From NCBI GenBank assembly GCA_032433595.1, contig JASWJB010000107.1:58635-122634 (forward strand): a stretch of DNA of 64,000 bases, read 5' to 3'. Under the pieces are notes generated by a model. The model saw only the letters and a list, made by a program, of their open reading frames with translations, ran no database searches and was not told the DNA's origin. Shown here in pieces: positions 44,129 through 54,714 of this stretch. This DNA comes from Conoideocrella luteorostrata (taxonomy: Eukaryota; Ascomycota; Sordariomycetes; Hypocreales; Clavicipitaceae). The translations under genes were made by a program, and so were the position numbers. Numbering within the stretch: position 1 is the stretch's first letter; every line of letters begins with the position of its first letter.

Positions 44129-45333
44129 CAGCAAGTTTGTCTCTGTTGTAGAGAAACCATTTGGAGAGACTTGGGGCAACCGGGCACCGATAGGGTACGA
44201 CAGAGCAGTGGGAAGGGTAAGGGTTGCTGCTCTTCCAGCGGTCGATACCGATGTCAGCTTGCAGAATAAATCGCTATTTTCATTGTGCTAGGTCGTAAAT
44301 GAAGACGATGAAGATGATGAAACATTCCCGAGAAACTGAGCAGTCAGCGCGAGAAGAGCAGCCCAACGCCAACCTGTGTGGCATAAAAAAGAGGCGCTCT
44401 CTAGCCACAGCTGAGACGCCCTGATTCATATGAAGAATGGAGTGCTCCGCAAGTACCATCTCATTCATGCGCTCTGCTCAATTTACACTTCCCCTTGTCC
44501 TCTTTAGCCCCTCCATGGCCGCAACCAGGTGTCCTAAAGTTATGCTAGCATGTAGCGTCCAGATTAGTTGGAGTATTATTGTTTGTGTCTCCCGAGGCCA
44601 TCACTTCCCTCTGTTCTTTTGGATGCTGGATTAGTTAGCTAGGAGTCTGTCTTAGTTTGCTGCATGTTGGTGATACAGCGCAGTGGCGTTGCGTCAAGAT
44701 AGTCACTTTCCCGCATTTGCAAGGGAACCCTGGCTCTGACGGACACCGGCGAATACAGTTCTGGTTGGATAATAAGCGAGCTACATGGGTCACTGCAAGT
44801 GTTTGTGTAATATCGCGAAGGAAGCAGAATGCCACCGGAATTCTGCACACATTGATCTTGCAACGGCATTATCCTGTCCAGCGTACTCTGTAATACAGAT
44901 TGTCTGTCATCGTTCAACTAGGAATTGAACAGTAACTTTTGGCCTTGTGATGGCTCCGTCAACTGTTAACATTGCACATTCAGTCTCCGTCTCGAAACGA
45001 TCAACGATCAACGAAGCGGTCAACATGGCATTAGCAAACAGGACAAGAATAGTAAGAAGCATGGACCAGTTGATAGATATATTTATTCAGAAAGTAACGT
45101 CAACGTGTTTCTGAAGCACCCAAAGGCTGTGTCCGGGCGGTGTGTAACAGGACTTGATAGCAGGCAGGCTCGCGCTTTCCTAAACCTGTTGACATGAGTT
45201 GCGTCACACAGAATGCAGAATTTAACAGCTGAAAGAAGTATTTAAACCATCGTTGTCAGCTGCTATCCCCATCTGACATCTGCACTTGTGAAAAAATTTC
45301 ATTCCAAGCCAAAATATTCTTTTGTTTGCCACC
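44129..45333. other. Divergent intergenic, Ssk1 / O-methyltransferase
   Basis: 1.2 kb shared upstream region. Short frames on both strands only. No gene or strong repeat recognised. Confidence 0.5.
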
Positions 45334-46216
45334 ATGATCGAGAACTGCACAACCCTTTACCCCAACGACCAAGTCGGCCTCAGAGTCAGCGAATATTCTG
45401 ACCAACACTCTCTACGTCTTCCCGAAAGGCTTTTGCAGTATCACGACTGGGTTCTGCAAAGTCAGCCATGCGCCTACTTTACTATTTCTCTTCTCGAGGC
45501 ACGTACGCTGTCTTGGCTGGCACGACTGACAAATGCCCAAAGAGGTAATCTCAAGTCTCTTTTTTCTCTTTTCTTCTTTCTTTATGAATCAAGCTCAAAA
45601 CTAACCCGATATAGTACTTGAAATCGGGGCTTTTGTCGGATTTTCTGTTGCCACATGGTCTCATGCCGTAGGAAAGGACGGTCTCGTCACCGGCCTCGAG
45701 AAGTCTCCAGAATACGCACGGCTTGCTCAGAATCAACTCCAAAGGTTTGAATGCTACAATACCGAGATTCTTGTTGGGGATGGCCTTGAGACGTAAGCTG
45801 TACCACCTTACCCCATTATCATCATGTTCTAAATTTGCTAATAAGATTGCTATACCAGGCTGTCCCAGCTACGCCCCAAAGTACCATATGACATCATCTT
45901 CATTGACGCTGAAAAATCAGGCTACCCAGAATATCTAAGGACTATTTTGGAGAGATCCCAACCCGGGCAAGACAATCGCCTCCTTCGAGCTGGCGGGTTG
46001 ATCATTGGTGATAACGCCCTTCGGGCTGGCTTGGTAGCTGATGCAACGGACAGCAATCCGGCAACCAAGACGGTCCCCACGCAGACTATTAACTGGAACT
46101 GGGGCAGTATTGCGTTTTTGGATGAGTTTAACAAGTTGATGAATACTCATCCGCGTCTTGAGGCCGTGGTGCTGCCTGTGTTTGACGGGCTTTGTATGGG
46201 GATTTTGTTGGATTAG
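45334..46216 (+). CDS. SAM-dependent O-methyltransferase (family 3, CCoAOMT-like)
   Basis: Class I methyltransferase of the caffeoyl-CoA/catechol O-methyltransferase type; transfers methyl groups from SAM, usually to a catechol hydroxyl with divalent metal. Exons 45334-45544, 45615-45792 and 45859-46216 (introns 70 and 66 nt) give 248 aa, the normal size. Both splices fall inside conserved motifs: VLEIGAFVGFS (SAM motif I) is made by the first join. Downstream are the acidic ribose-binding stretch GLEKSPEYA, metal/catalytic IFIDAEKSGY, and LIIGDNALRAG; a C-terminal FDGLCMGILLD closes the sheet. The ATG has a good context (ACCATGA). Acceptor unknown; small fungal members often act in secondary metabolism, but no biosynthetic gene is adjacent. 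Confidence 0.92.
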
Positions 46217-46549
46217 GTGGCCGTCCTTACATGGCCAGGATGTACGGCAAAGTAGACTGTTGTGAATTTCCGACGTGAACTACGATTATTCCTGCGTATC
46301 AAAGACCATTTGGCATTTCAGAAAAGTGACATGACATCGAAAGCTACGGGCAGGAAACTTATTCATCCCTAGCCCCACAACTTAAATCACTAGTTAGCCC
46401 AGTGTTCTTGAGAGCATCCACCCGGATGATCTCAGCTCTCATTAATCAACTTACAGGCTCCCACAAGTAGCTACACTGATTTCAAGCCAGGCCACTCTTT
46501 GAAATATATCCGGTATCTACGGAGTACGAATCTTTGAATTGTGTCCGCT
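46217..46549. other. Intergenic upstream of CCDC97-like gene
   Basis: 333 bp between two plus-strand genes. TACGGAGTA at 46518-46526 sits only 24 bp before the next ATG, probably within the 5' leader. Confidence 0.6.
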
Positions 46550-47251
46550 ATGCTAACAGACACAACTGCTCCTGAACGGATATATGACAAACAAGTGCCG
46601 CGCCCAGCTAAATCCGCAGCAAGAGCTGCCCAGATCCAAGTACAGAACCGAAGACAGGAATACCTACGACGACATCCGTCATACTTTGAAGTTCTAGATC
46701 GCGAACTTGCAGGCGCGTTACACACAATATTTTCCATCCCACCAACAGTCAGATTTTTTTTTCCATTCCTTTACCTGCCAACCTAACAAAGCCATTGTAC
46801 CACAGACCCGATTCTCTACGAACGCCTCATTAAACGCCACCAAACTTCACAGGAGCGTCAAGAAGAAGGCGTCACAAAGGGTTACGCCCGCATCCTCGAA
46901 GCAGACCTCGCCCGCGGTGAAACCCGACTCTCGGCCCTGGCAACCGAGGCAGCAGGGGAGCAGCGCACGGAATTTACGGCCACGGCAAAATGGAAACCTA
47001 GGCTGGATATAGACCATGCTTGGAACGAGGAAGCTACGAGTAAGGAGCAAGGCCGGGAGCTATGGAAGGGTTACCTAACAGAGAGATTCGTACAGGGTGG
47101 TGATGAGGATTTTGAGTATAGCGCTGTGGATGGTGATGAGGAACTGGATGGGGAGGAGAGGCAGGCCGAGGTGGATAAATGGTTTGATGACGAGGAGGAG
47201 GGGTGGGATAATGGGGAGAAGACAGGCGAGACGGGCATACAGGATTTCTGA
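46550..47251 (+). CDS. CCDC97-like protein (DUF2052 family)
   Basis: Small acidic protein of the CCDC97 C-terminal domain family; the animal member associates with the SF3B part of the spliceosome. Exons 46550-46712 and 46806-47251 give 202 aa. The conserved reading RRHPSYFEVLDRELA-DPILYERLI requires joining after CTTGCAG; the intron then starts with GC (GCGCGT) and ends TACCACAG, with a CTAAC branch point, i.e. a GC-AG intron. No GT donor in the region gives the right phase. The rest shows EEGVTKGYARILEADLARGE, GRELWKGYLTERFVQGGDEDFEY and WFDDEEE, all typical. The N-terminal third is basic and helical, the C-terminal third strongly acidic. Nuclear location is inferred. Confidence 0.85.
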
Positions 47252-47509
47252 ACCTCACATGAATATTACGGAGTATTTAAAATGTAGAGTTACGAGTAGA
47301 TGCTGGGCTGTTTCATTGATCCGTTCTCTGGTGCTGTTAAAAGCGGTGCCATGCATGACGGATCGTGGGAATCGGGATGAATCGTGCCATTATCCAAAAT
47401 GCATTTAGCCGACCCGGATAAATAATTACTAATGATGAAGGAAAAGCGTTAGATCCTCTGCTGTTCATGGTGAACTGGAAGACAATGTGTATAAAGGCAA
47501 AAAAGGAAA

Positions 47510-47581
47510 CTCCGGTACAGGGAATCGAACCCTGGGCTGCTCGGTGAGAGCGAGCGATGTTAGCCACTACACCATACCGGA
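47510..47581 (-). tRNA. tRNA-Glu (anticodon CTC)
   Basis: 72-nt tRNA on the minus strand, no intron. The acceptor stem TCCGGTA pairs with TACCGGA, followed by discriminator G. D-arm contains TGGTGTAGTGGCTAACA (A box). The anticodon stem GCTCG/CGAGC encloses loop CTCTCAC with anticodon CTC. The T-arm has GGTTCGATTCC (B box). It reads GAG codons. Confidence 0.97.
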
Positions 47582-47672
47582 TATGTTTTGTTGATAGAAA
47601 CGACTGTTATTTATTATTAAGAAGCCATAACAGCTCTCATTTTGGTCCTACTCTTTTATCATCCATCTCCTC

Positions 47673-48587
47673 ATGGCAGACACTTCTACCAACGTCTTTA
47701 ACCCTCTCATAAAAGAGAATCGGATATTTTCTTAAATGACAATGACGACCAATATGACATTCAACTACCATGTCTTCTCCGCTGACAAAATGTACCCTGC
47801 ACCTGGATGGGTAACCAACCATTGGATTGTCCTTCCAATGAAAGATGTTCCTTGACTGTCGAAGCAGATCTGGCCCCCAGATGCAGCTTTCAAAAACGGA
47901 AAATAATGCCTATACTTCCCTGCTCCAGATAAAAATGGTGATTTCCGCATTGGTGTGGCCGTGAGCGGCCGGCCCAGAACCAATCCACGGCGGTTACAAT
48001 ATCGATCCGACTTGTTTTGTCGATAATGATAACTACACATATCTCTACTTCGGGGGCGTTTGGGGCGGTCTACTTCAATGCTATGAAGGTAACGTTGAAA
48101 CATTTGATCCTTCGCCTCGGGGCCCATACGAGCGCAAGGGCACGCATACAGTGGCACAGGGTCGTCGTGTGACCATCATATCCGGAAATGTGCACCGAGT
48201 TGAGTCCCCGCCCGTAGAATTGGTTATCATAGACCCCGCCACAAATGCACATATTCCTTCAGACAACCATGACAGATGGTTCTTCGAAGCAGCATGGGTA
48301 CACAAGCGTAATGTCACATACTGTCTTTCCTATTCGAGAGGGTACACACACTTCTTGTGCTATACGGCAAGTAATGGTCCCCTAGGTCCCCTCACGTACG
48401 GCGGTAGGATTCTCGAGCCGGTCTTGGGGTGGACTATGCATCATTTCATTGTGGAATATGAGGGGAGAACGCATCTCTTTTATCATGATTGCGAGCTGAG
48501 CAAAGATGTAGATCACTTGGGATCAGTGAGGTTAAAAAAATCATTTATGACGACGAGGGGATAATTCAAACCACCAGAGCAGACTAG
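47673..48587 (+). pseudogene. Decayed GH43-family glycoside hydrolase
   Basis: Remnant of a GH43 (arabinofuranosidase/xylosidase-like) enzyme in several frames. From ATG 47673 the first frame (TNVFNPLIKEN) ends at TAA 47733. A second frame from about 47763 (YHVFSADKM ... PDAAFKNGK) has TGA at 47853 where the family has Trp, and TAA at 47904 where it has Tyr. After a frameshift at 47971-47992 a third frame runs GGYNIDPTCFVD, LYFGGVWGGLLQC and HDRWFFEAAWVHKR to 48533, where a seven-A run appears to have lost one A. The original stop is then TAG 48585. The segment where the catalytic DP would be near the N-terminus is missing. It overlaps by 4 bp, tail to tail, a Zn2Cys6 gene. It cannot make an active enzyme. 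Confidence 0.88.
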
Positions 48588-50951
48588 GTCGCTTTCCCTG
48601 AGTAGACGCTAAACAAATTACCTAGATCTTCTAAATGTTGTAATAGACCGAATTCTCCAAAGAGTGCCAGTCCGGGATCGCCAGGCTGCAGTAGCAGATT
48701 GTCGGCTTGATCGGCCAATTCTGTATCCCCCAATATCGGCGGTGTACGGACGTCTTTGAGTTTCGCAAAAAGCATATCAAGCATGTGAGCCACTCTCATT
48801 GCCTCTTTAGAGCGTATGCCCTGTCGGATCCAGATTTCGTGTGACCGCCTTAGTGTTGCCTCAATAACTTGTGTCTCTGGTCGGCAAGATAACCAATTGA
48901 TGCCAACGCGGTACATGTGTGTGATGAGAACAGTAGTAGCCATGAGGAATTCGTGTTTGACGACGGATAGAATCAGGAGTTGGCGAGAGCCCAAGGCTCC
49001 ACTATCAATAATATGCTGGAACTCGAGTATCTTTAATGCGGCATTTATGCATGTCTGGTACGAGTCTGTAGATGTATCCGTCTGCGACGTTCCATACTTG
49101 TCATGTGTAGCGTGGTCTTGGGGGCTGATGACTGATCCGCCAGGCATGACGCGACGCCAATTCAATACTATTAGCCCCTTGTGGAGGAGCATATTGATAG
49201 TCATGCGATTCATATTGTCGTAGGGCTCATCGGAGAGACACTTTTTAGGTGTTTCGAATTTGAGATTCCCTGGGATTGAGCCATATGCCGCTCTCAGTTG
49301 TTCCGTCAATCTCTTCTCCGTCGCTAAAGCTGAAGCATCGTGCACGTCTGCCGTCACACTCATGCTCGTATCTGCAATGGCCCCTACCACCAAGAGCATC
49401 TTGTGCTTCGCGAGTTGATGCAACATGGGGGTGATGTGAGATTCCGGCCTGGAAGGAAGTTCGCTACTGTCTTCGTCAAACTCTGAATCAGCCAAGTTCC
49501 GTGGCGGCTTAGTGTCCCATTGGCTGTCTTTGATGACACGCGGTAGCCCCAGCTGAAGGGACATCATGACGTCTAATGCGTGCAGAAATATCCAGACCCG
49601 CCGGCGCATTTCCCCCTGGAATGGCGTGACATCCTGGAAATGGGAGGGATCGCGGTGGTAACCCATTCGAAAGCCCAGACGAACAATCATACCCGTCAGA
49701 AGCCACGTCCCAACATCTGCATCCGGGTGCTTAGTGTGCTCTATGATGTGATAATGCAGAAGAGCCTCAAGAGCGAATGGACCTCCATTGCTGTAGTTGC
49801 CGGCAATAAGAGCTTGTTCCATTTGATCTAGGAACCTGGGGCGGGAGAAAGGGCAATCTTCACCAGTCGAGGATAGGTCGACAAGGTTGCCGGCTTCTAC
49901 ATTTTGAATGTCATTGGCCTGTGTTGTCAGACAAATGATGCCGTATAAGAGCGCTATCCACATCAACGGCGTGTTATACGGGTTGGACCAGAATTTCTCA
50001 TACTGCAACCATTAATATTGGAACGATGAATGGGTTGAACAAGGTATTTATATATGTACCTGTCGTAAGAAGCTGCTCGCATGCAGAATTGCTATGCCAT
50101 ATATCAGCAACAAGCAGATAAATTTAAGCCAATTGATTAATCACATTCAAAGTTCATTCAATGAACGTACCATGTGGTAAAGGCGGGTTCTTAAAGTACC
50201 CAAGCACTAAGCGATCTACTACTGCTCGCTCGGGCATAGCTCCCAAAATTTCCTCAATAGACACCGGCTTATGCCATCCAGACAACAATCTAGGACGCTC
50301 TCTCGTACTCCCTGGAGCAAGAATACTACCCTCCAGCACGTACTGGGCCTGATGTGCAGGCGGAGCGGTATTCTCCAACGCATCATCTTGACAGAGACTC
50401 TTCAGTTCGGTAATGTCCTCCAACACAGCCTTCCAGTGCGTATTACTAATATATGTTGTTTTGCAATCGTCAAACTCGAGTCTGCCGACCATAGAGTGTT
50501 CAGTCGCCGCTGATGTTGGTGGCGGGGAGTCCACGACCACTGACGGTAAGAGATCAAAGCACTTTTCGCAGTACCGACGTGCAGTCCCAGATGTAGATGC
50601 GGACTTGTGCATCAACTGGACTACCAATTCTTCTAGGTGGTTTAATCGGTCTTGGAAGGACGACGGCTTGCTCGAACCTGAGGATGAAGGAGGTGGTTTA
50701 CCTGGGTGTTGGTCTGAGTATTTGCAAGAGTCCGACAGCCCACGGGAGGAGCATGACAGACAGGGCCGTTGTCGGTCACATCGTAATCTATTTAAAAAGT
50801 CTTAGAATATATTCTCGAGTACTTGGATGACGTGAACCAAAACAGACAAAAGTATTAAACGTATACACTACTTTTTGGTCCTGCACAGGTTGCATGAAAG
50901 TTGAGGCTTATCACGTCGACGACTCTCCGGGCGTCTTTGGGTAGCATTCAT
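48584..50951 (-). CDS. Zn(II)2Cys6 transcription factor
   Basis: Nuclear regulator, 715 aa from four exons: 50951-50872, 50787-50171, 50091-50060 and 50002-48584 (introns 84, 79 and 57 nt). The zinc cluster spans the first join: SCNLCRTKK + LRCDRQRPCLSC with ligands C20, C23, C30, C36, C39 and C48. A short coiled-coil-like dimer element (DRLNHLEELVVQLM) follows. The fungal_trans domain begins after the third exon, a 32-nt microexon encoding AILHASSFLRQ, which is needed to restore the family pattern 'H-x-xSFxxQYExFW'. Later motifs GNYSNGGPFALEALLHYHI, MIVRLGFRMGYHRD and RRRVWIFLHALDVM are typical. It ends 3 bp before the stop of the GH43 remnant on the other strand and may once have controlled it; that is inference. 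Present targets unknown. Confidence 0.9.
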
Positions 50952-51524
50952 GTTTCCTGACAGAGCTTTGAGAATTCGATTGCGCTGAGCTATGACAGTA
51001 ATAACACTTGAGACGTTTACAACTGTCAACCATGTAGCAAAGAAGATGCATGGGAGGGCATTTTTCTGTTTCTTGGTTGAGGAAGCCGATGAGGTTGAGA
51101 TCCATTGGGAAGTTATCGGCCCCGGAGCATCGGAGCATCGGGGCTCGGGAGTTGAGCACGCCGATCACCGATCTCCGCCTGAACAGCCAAATATACTCTC
51201 GAGTTTACACATACTCTCCTCTCCGACTGGAATAGATGGCAGCCGCAAAACATCAAAGGTTCTGTTGGTTCAGATACTGATACTTAGCGGCATTTCTTGT
51301 TCTTTATCTATCCAAACGTAAATCTCCTTGACAATAAGTGAAGCAATGATGTATGTGATTCCAAGCCAGCCATTGGCTGGCCACTTGAAACCCCAGCCGC
51401 GGCCGGCGCCAGCCCAACTATCAAGCAATATTTCCTGCACAGACAGCCATTACCAGTACCCCTCAGTGGTGTTTGAACTTGAAGCAATCTAACAAATTGA
51501 CTCCAACAAAACCGCCAGCCCATC
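50952..51524. other. Divergent intergenic, Zn2Cys6 / HET gene
   Basis: 573 bp between divergently read genes; holds both promoters. No further gene seen. Confidence 0.55.
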
Positions 51525-53255
51525 ATGAGGCTCATCAACATTCAGACTGGCAGTCTTGAAGAGTTCATGGGGGCCGACATCCCAGCTTACGCTATTCTCT
51601 CACACACATGGGATCACGAGGAGGTCTCGTTCCAAGACTTCCTCAATCCGGCGTGTACCAACAAGAAGGGATATCAAAAGATCCAAACAACATGCCGACT
51701 AGCGGCTGAGGCAAATCTCAACTACGCTTGGGTGGACACCTGCTGCATTGATAAATCCAGCAGCGCAGAACTCACCGAGGCCATCAATTCCATGTATCGA
51801 TGGTATCAACGGTCTCAAGTCTGCTACGCCTACCTGGGCGATCTGAGTGCAAATGCAGACACGCCGGTAGAGGCGGCACTGCCGAATTGCCGATGGTTTA
51901 CTCGTGGCTGGACCTTGCAAGAGCTCATTGCCCCGAAAAATGTCGTCTTCTTGGACCGAAATTGGAACGTGAGAGGCACGAGGAGAGACCTTGTGCAGAA
52001 CCTGTCATTGATCACGGGCATCGGCGAGATGGTCCTTGATGGAACGCAGCCGCTCTCCGCCATGTCGGTTGCTCAGAAGATGTCGTGGGCTGCGCACCGG
52101 GCAACGACACGAATCGAGGATGCAGCATACTGCATGCTGGGAATATTCGGCGTGCATATGCCGCTTTTGTATGGCGAGGAGGGACGGGCGTTTCGACGAT
52201 TGCAGGAAGAAATCGTCCGCACTACTCCCGATTTGAGCATATTCGCATGGAGATTGCAGCCACCCTCTCAGGAGACCAACGGCTCGAAATTACAGCAAAC
52301 CATGCCGCGGCGTCGTGTGTTCTGTGGACTATTAGCCGAGTCCGCTCTGGCATTTAGCGGATCTGGCTCCTATGCCAAACGGCCATTTGGGTCACGACGA
52401 GAATTCTCAGTGTCAAACTGCGGCATCAAAACACAGCTACAGACGTACACCCAGATGGTGTCTCAGAACGGTGGCAACAGCTGGGTATACATTCTTCCTC
52501 TCGACTGCTCATGGGATCGAGGGCTTTCGCTGGGAGTAAGGTTGAGGAAGTGCGGCCCAGACCAGTTCGTCAGAGAGGACCCCTGGAATCTCGTCGAGTA
52601 TGCGGGAGTTATCCCTTCCAATCCGCCATTGCAGAGATACCTCTTAACCGACGTCGCAGATATGACCATGGATGCTGGCTGTCAATTGGTTGGCTCGGAT
52701 GTCTTCCTGTCTCGAACCAGGCCGTATGTGTTTAAAATGGAAACAGCGTCGGTAGTGGAGATCTACGAGGTATGGCCCAGATCCCGCTGGGACGACGAAG
52801 ACGGGGTATTTTTCGTGTCGGACAACTCATCACAAGATGCATGTGCTTTGATACTTGGTGTCCGTTTGACCTCGGAGAAGGACTCAAAAGACTTGATGCT
52901 GAAGATGGTTTGTTTTGTGACCGGCTGGTCATCTACGTCAGAGCCGCAATGCACGGTTGTCGACTACAGCAAGCATGCCATGCTGGATGATGTTTTGTCC
53001 AGGATCAAACTGTGGGATAATGACAGTTACCAAGTTTCGGATCGTCTGATAGCTAGTGGCATACCCAAGCAGTCAGAAGTTGCTATTGAGGTCCCCGGGA
53101 CCAAGATGGTCGGTAAGGTTGTCTTAAACATGAGCACTCGCAAGGATTTAGAGGTGTGCCCGAAGACGTTTTGGAGATGCTTCATTTCATTTGAGATTTG
53201 TCGATCCAGCAACATTATGCCTGTCACTCCAGGTGTGTGGACTTTGAACTATTAA
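51525..53255 (+). CDS. HET-domain protein (heterokaryon-incompatibility type)
   Basis: Single exon, 576 aa. The N-terminal HET domain resembles that of Podospora HET-E/HET-D: MRLINIQTG start, AILSHTWDHEEVSFQDF, YAWVDTCCIDKSSSAEL, RWFTRGWTLQELIAPKNVVFL, then EDAAYCMLGIFGVHMPLLYGE. HET domains are TIR-like modules that trigger programmed cell death when non-self is recognised. Here no NACHT or WD40 repeat follows; the C-terminal ~300 residues are a beta-rich region found in many stand-alone HET proteins and of unknown role. So it is a HET-only protein rather than a full STAND receptor. No partner gene is obvious: the nearest genes are a Zn2Cys6 factor and, 1.5 kb away, a small secreted protein. 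Confidence 0.92.
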   Translation: MRLINIQTGSLEEFMGADIPAYAILSHTWDHEEVSFQDFLNPACTNKKGYQKIQTTCRLAAEANLNYAWVDTCCIDKSSSAELTEAINSMYRWYQRSQVCYAYLGDLSANADTPVEAALPNCRWFTRGWTLQELIAPKNVVFLDRNWNVRGTRRDLVQNLSLITGIGEMVLDGTQPLSAMSVAQKMSWAAHRATTRIEDAAYCMLGIFGVHMPLLYGEEGRAFRRLQEEIVRTTPDLSIFAWRLQPPSQETNGSKLQQTMPRRRVFCGLLAESALAFSGSGSYAKRPFGSRREFSVSNCGIKTQLQTYTQMVSQNGGNSWVYILPLDCSWDRGLSLGVRLRKCGPDQFVREDPWNLVEYAGVIPSNPPLQRYLLTDVADMTMDAGCQLVGSDVFLSRTRPYVFKMETASVVEIYEVWPRSRWDDEDGVFFVSDNSSQDACALILGVRLTSEKDSKDLMLKMVCFVTGWSSTSEPQCTVVDYSKHAMLDDVLSRIKLWDNDSYQVSDRLIASGIPKQSEVAIEVPGTKMVGKVVLNMSTRKDLEVCPKTFWRCFISFEICRSSNIMPVTPGVWTLNY

Positions 53256-54714
53256 AATGTCATAACGGCTGGACGCGATATCCCTGCTAGAATAACGTCA
53301 ACTGAAGAATCAAGGAAGTCAAAATGGAGCGGCATACGCCTTCGCAGATAAATGGTTGTAGGAAGGCAGGGGAGGAGCTTGATGTGTCTAGTTAAGATTG
53401 ATTAATGTGAGATGAAAGCAGGTTAAATTGTGTGTTGTATGTAGCCTGTTCAGATACTTCCTGGGGTATGTATGCGTGCATGAATCGCTTTTGTCAAGCC
53501 AAATGGAAAACATTCGAGATAAGGTTGGACCTCGCGTCTGATGAACTCGCAGTGCTGAAGGGGATTTACACGCCAGACAAGAATACGCCATTCCAAAGAG
53601 CATAGCCAGGCCAACAATGTCCCTTCTTGACAAGAAATAGGAAGAAGTCCCCCCAAAAAAAAATTGTAGATCTCTTTGATAAGCGTGTCATCCTAGTGCC
53701 AGGGGCCATGCTACTATTGTACAGTTAGTATTGTGACACCCAGGTTCGAACAAGGAGCTTTGTAGACTTACATTTTCTCTGTATTTTTTCAATAAACCAT
53801 TAGACCACTAGGTGGCACTAATACTACTCTTCATTTTAGTTTATATGCCTTGCTCTCTGCAGCAGTTGACTTCTTGTCTTTCATGAACGGCTGGTTTGTG
53901 GGGTGGGTCAAGCCATGCAGGCACCGAGCCAGATCTAGGCTGCAAGCTTCAGCCTCATTTTGCAATATATTTGTTCGTCCTGAAAAACATATTTTGCATT
54001 ATATCTTCTTTAACTACTTCGCACGCCGAGGGAACGAATTTTATTTCACTATATTTCGTTTATTTATTTGGAAATGTCAACTAGATGCTCCCCAACAATC
54101 CCCGTTAGCCTCTCCCGCCGGGCCCGCAGCTGCAAGATATTCCTGTATATCCTAATACATTCGTCATTGACCCATACTATCTACTTTCCATAAATAACTG
54201 TCGCCTTGGCCTCTCTCTCCCTATTCAAGAGCCACAAAAAACTCTTGATTAAAGAGGCGATTTGCTGGTTCGATACGTAAATCCACTTCCGGCACCCATT
54301 GCACCTGCTCTCTTGCCTCTGGTTGAGCAAACGTCCTGCCAAGGTCCCCCCGGGCGACAACATATCTTTGGACACATATGGTGTAGCCCCGAGGGGCATA
54401 AACGGTTTCAAGAAATACGCGCAAAGGGATCACTGCAGGGCCCCCCATATTAGGTTCCGCGCCATCATGCCGCAGATCGGCTTTCAATTCCACGTCCCTG
54501 TCTGGTAGATTTACTGCGAAGTTGACAAACGACAATTTCCTCCGGCAATGCCATCAAATATAGCAGCGTATAGAAAGAATACATCACCGAGAATCCAGCA
54601 GAGCCACGCAACATCAACAGACAAAATCTAGTTACAAACCCCTCAAACTTGGGCAAAACAAAACTTTGGATTAACAAGAAACCTTCTCGCCGTCCACACC
54701 TCATGCCCTCCCAT
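53256..54714. other. Intergenic downstream of HET gene
   Basis: 1.46 kb. It contains a tRNA-like remnant at 53733-53818 (listed). A 105-codon frame without ATG at 54221-54535 (-) has protein-like composition (for example VFLETVYAPRGYTICVQRY) and could be a relic exon, but I recognise no family and do not call it. Confidence 0.45.
53733..53818 (-). repeat. tRNA-like remnant or short SINE-like element
   Basis: 86-nt segment on the minus strand. The ends GTGCCAC and GTGTCAC pair at six of seven positions. An A-box-like TAGTGGTCTAATGG lies near the 5' end and a B-box-like TGTTCGAACCT about 45 nt later, the spacing of Pol III genes. The D, anticodon and T stems do not fold properly, so it is not a working tRNA. 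An 8-bp inverted repeat TAGTGCCA (53694-53701) / TGGCACTA (53813-53820) flanks most of it. Confidence 0.4.

Noticed and set aside
44129..44179. Seventeen extra N-terminal codons for Ssk1
   Set aside because: The frame there begins with TTG, not ATG; the first ATG (44128) gives the expected MASDIASRIKAHF-type N-terminus.
54221..54535. 105-codon minus-strand frame with protein-like composition
   Set aside because: Starts with TTG only, a stop lies just upstream and I could not find a convincing upstream exon; kept only as a possible relic in the intergenic note.
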